8,370 nt of DNA, taken from NCBI GenBank assembly GCA_007128865.1, contig SKWP01000223.1:1-8370 (forward strand). Direction: 5' to 3'. The number at the start of each line of letters is the position of its first letter. The stretch's first letter is position 1. Below are positions 6,376 to 8,370 of the stretch, piece by piece. This DNA comes from Paracoccaceae bacterium. Lineage in GTDB: Bacteria; Pseudomonadota; Alphaproteobacteria; Rhodobacterales; Rhodobacteraceae. The position numbers and the translations under genes are program-made. The notes beneath the pieces were generated by a model. The model searched no databases. It was not told the origin of the DNA and was given only the letters and a program-made list of their open reading frames with translations.

Positions 6376-7215
6376 TCAGCGTGCCATGAACACGGGCACT
6401 TCGGCGATCTGCAGCATGTTGCGGGTGGCGCCGCCCAGAATGGCCTCGCGCAGGCGGGAATGCCCGTAGGCGCCCATCACCAGCATGTCGGCGTCCTGGT
6501 CGCGGACATGGCGACACAGCATCTCGGATACGGTGGGCATGGTGCGGGCGATGACCGAAACCTCGGCATTGACCCCGTGACGCACCAGCATCCGGCACAC
6601 CAGGCCGCCGGGATCGGCGCTTTCGGGGCTGTGGCTGGGCGGGTCGATGACCGCGACATTGACGTAATCGGCGGCAATCAGCAGGGGCAAGGCCCGGCGC
6701 ACCGCGTCCAGCGCCTCGGCGCTCTGGTTCCAGGCAACCACCACGCGCCGGCCGAACCCCGGCCTGAGGCCGCTGTCGGGCACCACCAGCACCGGCGCAT
6801 CGCCCTCGAACAGCGCCGCCTCGACCACGGCTTCGGCTTCATGGCCACGGCCTTCGCCATAGGGGCGGGGCTGGATGACCAGATCGGCAAAGCGGGCGCG
6901 GATCGCGACAAGATCGGTCAGCCCGCCAAGCTGTGCCACGCCCGATTCGGTGGACCAGCGGATATCCTCGCGCGACAGCCGGGTCCGGGCGGTCGCTTCC
7001 AGCGCCTCGGCTTCGGCGCGGGCCTGATCTATCGTTTCCTGATAGATGATCGCCGGCGCACCGGCATAGAAGAAACCCGGCTGGGTATGGTCGATGCCGA
7101 TGCCCGTCACGTCGAGATGGGCATCCTGCTGCCTGGCCACGGCGATGGCAGCGTCAAGCGCCAGTTCGGCCGTGCCCGGATCGGTCAGAAAGGTCGCCAG
7201 GGATTTGTAGGACAT
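6376..7215 (-). CDS. Universal stress protein with two UspA domains
   Basis: A 279-residue cytosolic protein made of two tandem UspA-like domains, about 1-150 and 155-279. The second domain starts with RRVVVAWNQSAEALDAVRRALP and ends with GAYGHSRLREAILGGATRNML (from residue 248), the nucleotide-loop pattern G-2x-G-9x-G. The Ser/Thr that usually follows the third Gly is Gly here (Gly261-Gly262). The first domain has a degenerate version around QPRPYGEGRGHEAEAVVEAALFEG. Tandem UspA proteins of this size are common in alphaproteobacteria and are induced by starvation, oxygen limitation or respiratory stress; the molecular role of this one is unknown. GGAGGTT (7221-7227 on the reverse strand) supports the ATG at 7215; an in-frame ATG at 7251 lacks a good ribosome binding site. 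It is divergent from ccoN with an FNR-like site between, which suggests oxygen control. A usp gene near cco and fnrL is, as I recall, also found in Rhodobacter. Confidence 0.9.
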   Translation of the reverse strand: MSYKSLATFLTDPGTAELALDAAIAVARQQDAHLDVTGIGIDHTQPGFFYAGAPAIIYQETIDQARAEAEALEATARTRLSREDIRWSTESGVAQLGGLTDLVAIRARFADLVIQPRPYGEGRGHEAEAVVEAALFEGDAPVLVVPDSGLRPGFGRRVVVAWNQSAEALDAVRRALPLLIAADYVNVAVIDPPSHSPESADPGGLVCRMLVRHGVNAEVSVIARTMPTVSEMLCRHVRDQDADMLVMGAYGHSRLREAILGGATRNMLQIAEVPVFMAR

Positions 7216-7257
7216 TCGGGAACCTCCGTTTCCGGTGTCAGCATGCTGCATGTCGCG

Positions 7258-7299
7258 ATGCTAGACCAGACGTTTCGCATGCGCCATGACCTGACTCAA
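7258..7299 (-). promoter_or_regulatory. Candidate FNR-activated promoter of usp
   Basis: On the reverse strand TAGCAT (7263-7258) matches four of six bases of a -10 box and predicts a start at about 7251, 36 nt before the usp ATG. A degenerate FNR box, ATGAC-CTGA-CTCAA on the plus strand (7286-7299), is then centred at exactly -41.5, the class II activator position. Each half-site differs by one base from TTGAC or ATCAA. The geometry is good but both elements are imperfect. Confidence 0.45.
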
Positions 7300-7316
7300 G
7301 CATCCGGGCGCTGCTG

Positions 7317-7330
7317 TTGACATGGATCAA
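7317..7330 (+). promoter_or_regulatory. FNR/Anr/FnrL-type box upstream of ccoN
   Basis: TTGAC-ATGG-ATCAA matches the FNR consensus TTGAT-N4-ATCAA at nine of ten defined positions. It lies 100 nt upstream of the ccoN ATG. If it acts from -41.5 the start would be near 7365; the best -10 candidate there, CATAGC (7354-7359), is weak and fits -42.5 instead. FnrL control of cco operons is established in Rhodobacter and relatives, so anaerobic or micro-oxic activation of ccoN is expected. Confidence 0.85.
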
Positions 7331-7373
7331 GGTTCGGACCCGGATTTATCGGTCATAGCTGGCTCACGTTTCC

Positions 7374-7407
7374 GTGCCGGCGCGCCTGATTCCGCGTGCG
7401 CCGGCGC
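7374..7407 (+). other. GC-rich hairpin in the predicted ccoN leader
   Basis: Bases 7374-7385 can pair with 7396-7407 in a 12-bp stem (two G-U wobbles; an uninterrupted GCCGGCGC/GCGCCGGC core at 7376-7383 and 7398-7405) around a 10-nt loop. It lies downstream of the FNR box and ends 22 nt before the ccoN ATG, so it should be in the 5' leader. No T tract follows and it does not resemble a riboswitch known to me. It could stabilise the message or modulate translation, or be a by-product of high GC content. Confidence 0.45.
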
Positions 7408-7429
7408 CAAGTCGACGAAGGGACGGAAG

Positions 7430-8370
7430 ATGGGGAATTTCGTGAAGCTGGTCTTGCTGGGCGGGATCGTGCTTTTTGCCGCCATAGCGGCGAACATGGC
7501 GCGTGACTTCGCCTACATGGTGCATGCGATCATCATCATGCTGACCGCAGCTGGCCTGTTCATCTGGCAATTGCGCCGGGTGGGTGAACCTGCGCCGGTG
7601 CACAATCCGGACGAATACATGGATGATGTGATCCGCGCCGGCGCGATCGCCACCGCCTTCTGGGGTGTTGTGGGCTTTCTTGTCGGTGTGGTGATCGCCT
7701 TCCAGATGGCCTGGCCGCAACTGAATTTCGAATGGGCGCAGGGGTATCTGAATTTCGGGCGTCTGCGCCCGCTGCATACCTCTGCGGTCATCTTCGCCTT
7801 CGGGGGCAATGCGCTGATTGCCACATCCTTCTATGTCGTGCAGCGCACCAGCGCCGCGCGGCTGTGGGGCGGCAACCTGGCCTGGTTCGTGTTCTGGGGC
7901 TATCAGTTCTTCATCGTGCTGGCGGCGACCGGCTATCTGATGGGCGCGACCCAGTCCAAGGAATACGCCGAGCCAGAATGGTACGTCGACCTGTGGCTGG
8001 TGGTGGTCTGGCTGGCCTATCTGGCGGTGTTCCTGGGCACGCTGCTGAAGCGGCGCGAAAAGCACATCTATGTCGCCAACTGGTTCTACCTGTCCTTCAT
8101 CATCACCGTGGCGATGCTGCATGTGGTCAACAACGCGGCCATTCCGGTGTCGATCTGGGGCTCCAAGTCGGTGATCCTGTGGGCCGGCGTTCAGGATGCG
8201 ATGGTGCAGTGGTGGTATGGCCACAACGCGGTGGGCTTTTTCCTGACCGCGGGCTTCCTGGGCATGATGTACTACTTCATCCCGAAACAGGCCGAGCGGC
8301 CGGTCTACAGCTACAAGCTGTCGATCATCCACTTCTGGGCGCTGATCTTCCTGTATATCTGGGCCGGTCC
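7430..8370 (+). CDS. ccoN: cbb3-type cytochrome c oxidase subunit I (CcoN), N-terminal 313 residues, cut by window edge
   Basis: The frame is open from the ATG at 7430 to the window end (313 complete codons). CcoN is the catalytic membrane subunit of the high-affinity, proton-pumping cbb3 oxidase that lets cells respire at low oxygen. The N-terminus ([12 protein letters not shown]) and two hydrophobic helices (about 5-25 and 28-47) are an alphaproteobacterial-type extension. [17 protein letters not shown] carries His116, the expected low-spin haem b ligand; [11 protein letters not shown] carries His265, the first CuB ligand; and Tyr309 in LYIWAGP is the expected cross-linked tyrosine. By comparison with P. 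stutzeri CcoN (His207, Tyr251; from memory) the offset is a constant 58. The next two CuB histidines should fall immediately after the window edge. The ribosome binding site is modest (AAGGGAC or GGAA just upstream). ccoO, ccoQ and ccoP are expected to follow. Confidence 0.96.
   Translation, partial: MGNFVKLVLLGGIVLFAAIAANMARDFAYMVHAIIIMLTAAGLFIWQLRRVGEPAPVHNPDEYMDDVIRAGAIATAFWGVVGFLVGVVIAFQMAWPQLNFEWAQGYLNFGRLRPLHTSAVIFAFGGNALIATSFYVVQRTSAARLWGGNLAWFVFWGYQFFIVLAATGYLMGATQSKEYAEPEWYVDLWLVVVWLAYLAVFLGTLLKRREKHIYVANWFYLSFIITVAMLHVVNNAAIPVSIWGSKSVILWAGVQDAMVQWWYGHNAVGFFLTAGFLGMMYYFIPKQAERPVYSYKLSIIHFWALIFLYIWAG

Noticed and set aside
7301..7329. Reverse-strand TGATCC (7329-7324) inside the FNR box as a sigma-E promoter for usp
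   Set aside because: At 18 nt downstream the sequence reads GGATG, not a TA-type -10; the TGATCC is simply part of the FNR palindrome.
7364..8332. Open reading frame of about 322 codons antisense to ccoN
   Set aside because: The His/Gln/Arg-rich translation is the complement of a hydrophobic membrane-protein sequence. The plus strand clearly encodes CcoN with its haem and copper ligands.
1..8370. A novel defence, mobile or biosynthetic system
   Set aside because: Every sizeable gene falls into a well-known core family. There are no transposases, integrases, direct-repeat arrays, toxin-antitoxin pairs or composition breaks that I can see.

Overview
The window is GC-rich, densely coded chromosomal DNA. 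It looks like an alphaproteobacterium of the Rhodobacterales / Rhodobacteraceae type. The evidence is an RpoHII-type heat-shock sigma factor behind a TGATCC-type ECF promoter, a cbb3 oxidase gene (ccoN) behind an FNR box next to a divergent universal stress gene, a coaBC-dut-moeB gene string, and a GAGGATATTTTT 3'-flank motif that I remember as frequent in that family. Species cannot be fixed from this piece.

Layout, left to right. Positions 1-210 (minus) hold the first 70 residues of glyA, running off the left edge. Diverging from it is nadK (377-1138, plus), the NAD kinase. Converging on nadK is a two-gene minus-strand unit: cobU (1873-2442), a bifunctional cobinamide kinase/guanylyltransferase, overlaps by 4 nt a histidine-phosphatase gene (1295-1876) that may be the alpha-ribazole phosphatase of the same cobalamin branch. 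Diverging from cobU is rpoH (RpoHII type, 2548-3426, plus), preceded by a good match to the singlet-oxygen sigma-E promoter and followed by a GC hairpin. Next is a tightly packed plus-strand operon: coaBC (3569-4780), dut (4777-5247, GTG start, 4-nt overlap) and a MoeB/ThiF-family adenylyltransferase (5260-6324) with an unusual hydrophobic N-terminal extension. A 30-bp perfect palindrome sits in the 51-nt convergent gap before usp (6376-7215, minus), a tandem universal stress protein. The 214-nt divergent region between usp and ccoN carries a near-perfect FNR box, a second degenerate one placed correctly for usp, and a GC-rich leader hairpin. ccoN (7430 onward, plus) runs off the right edge.

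Functionally this is mostly core metabolism (one-carbon, NADP, coenzyme A, dUTP removal, cobalamin salvage, sulfur-carrier activation), flanked by two stress or redox control points: photo-oxidative/heat stress through RpoHII, and low oxygen through an FNR-type regulator on ccoN and probably usp. I see no mobile element, CRISPR array, tRNA or rRNA, and no clearly novel multi-gene system. The most unusual items are the membrane-anchored MoeB-like protein, the 30-bp palindrome and the paired FNR sites. No gap between genes exceeds 214 nt.
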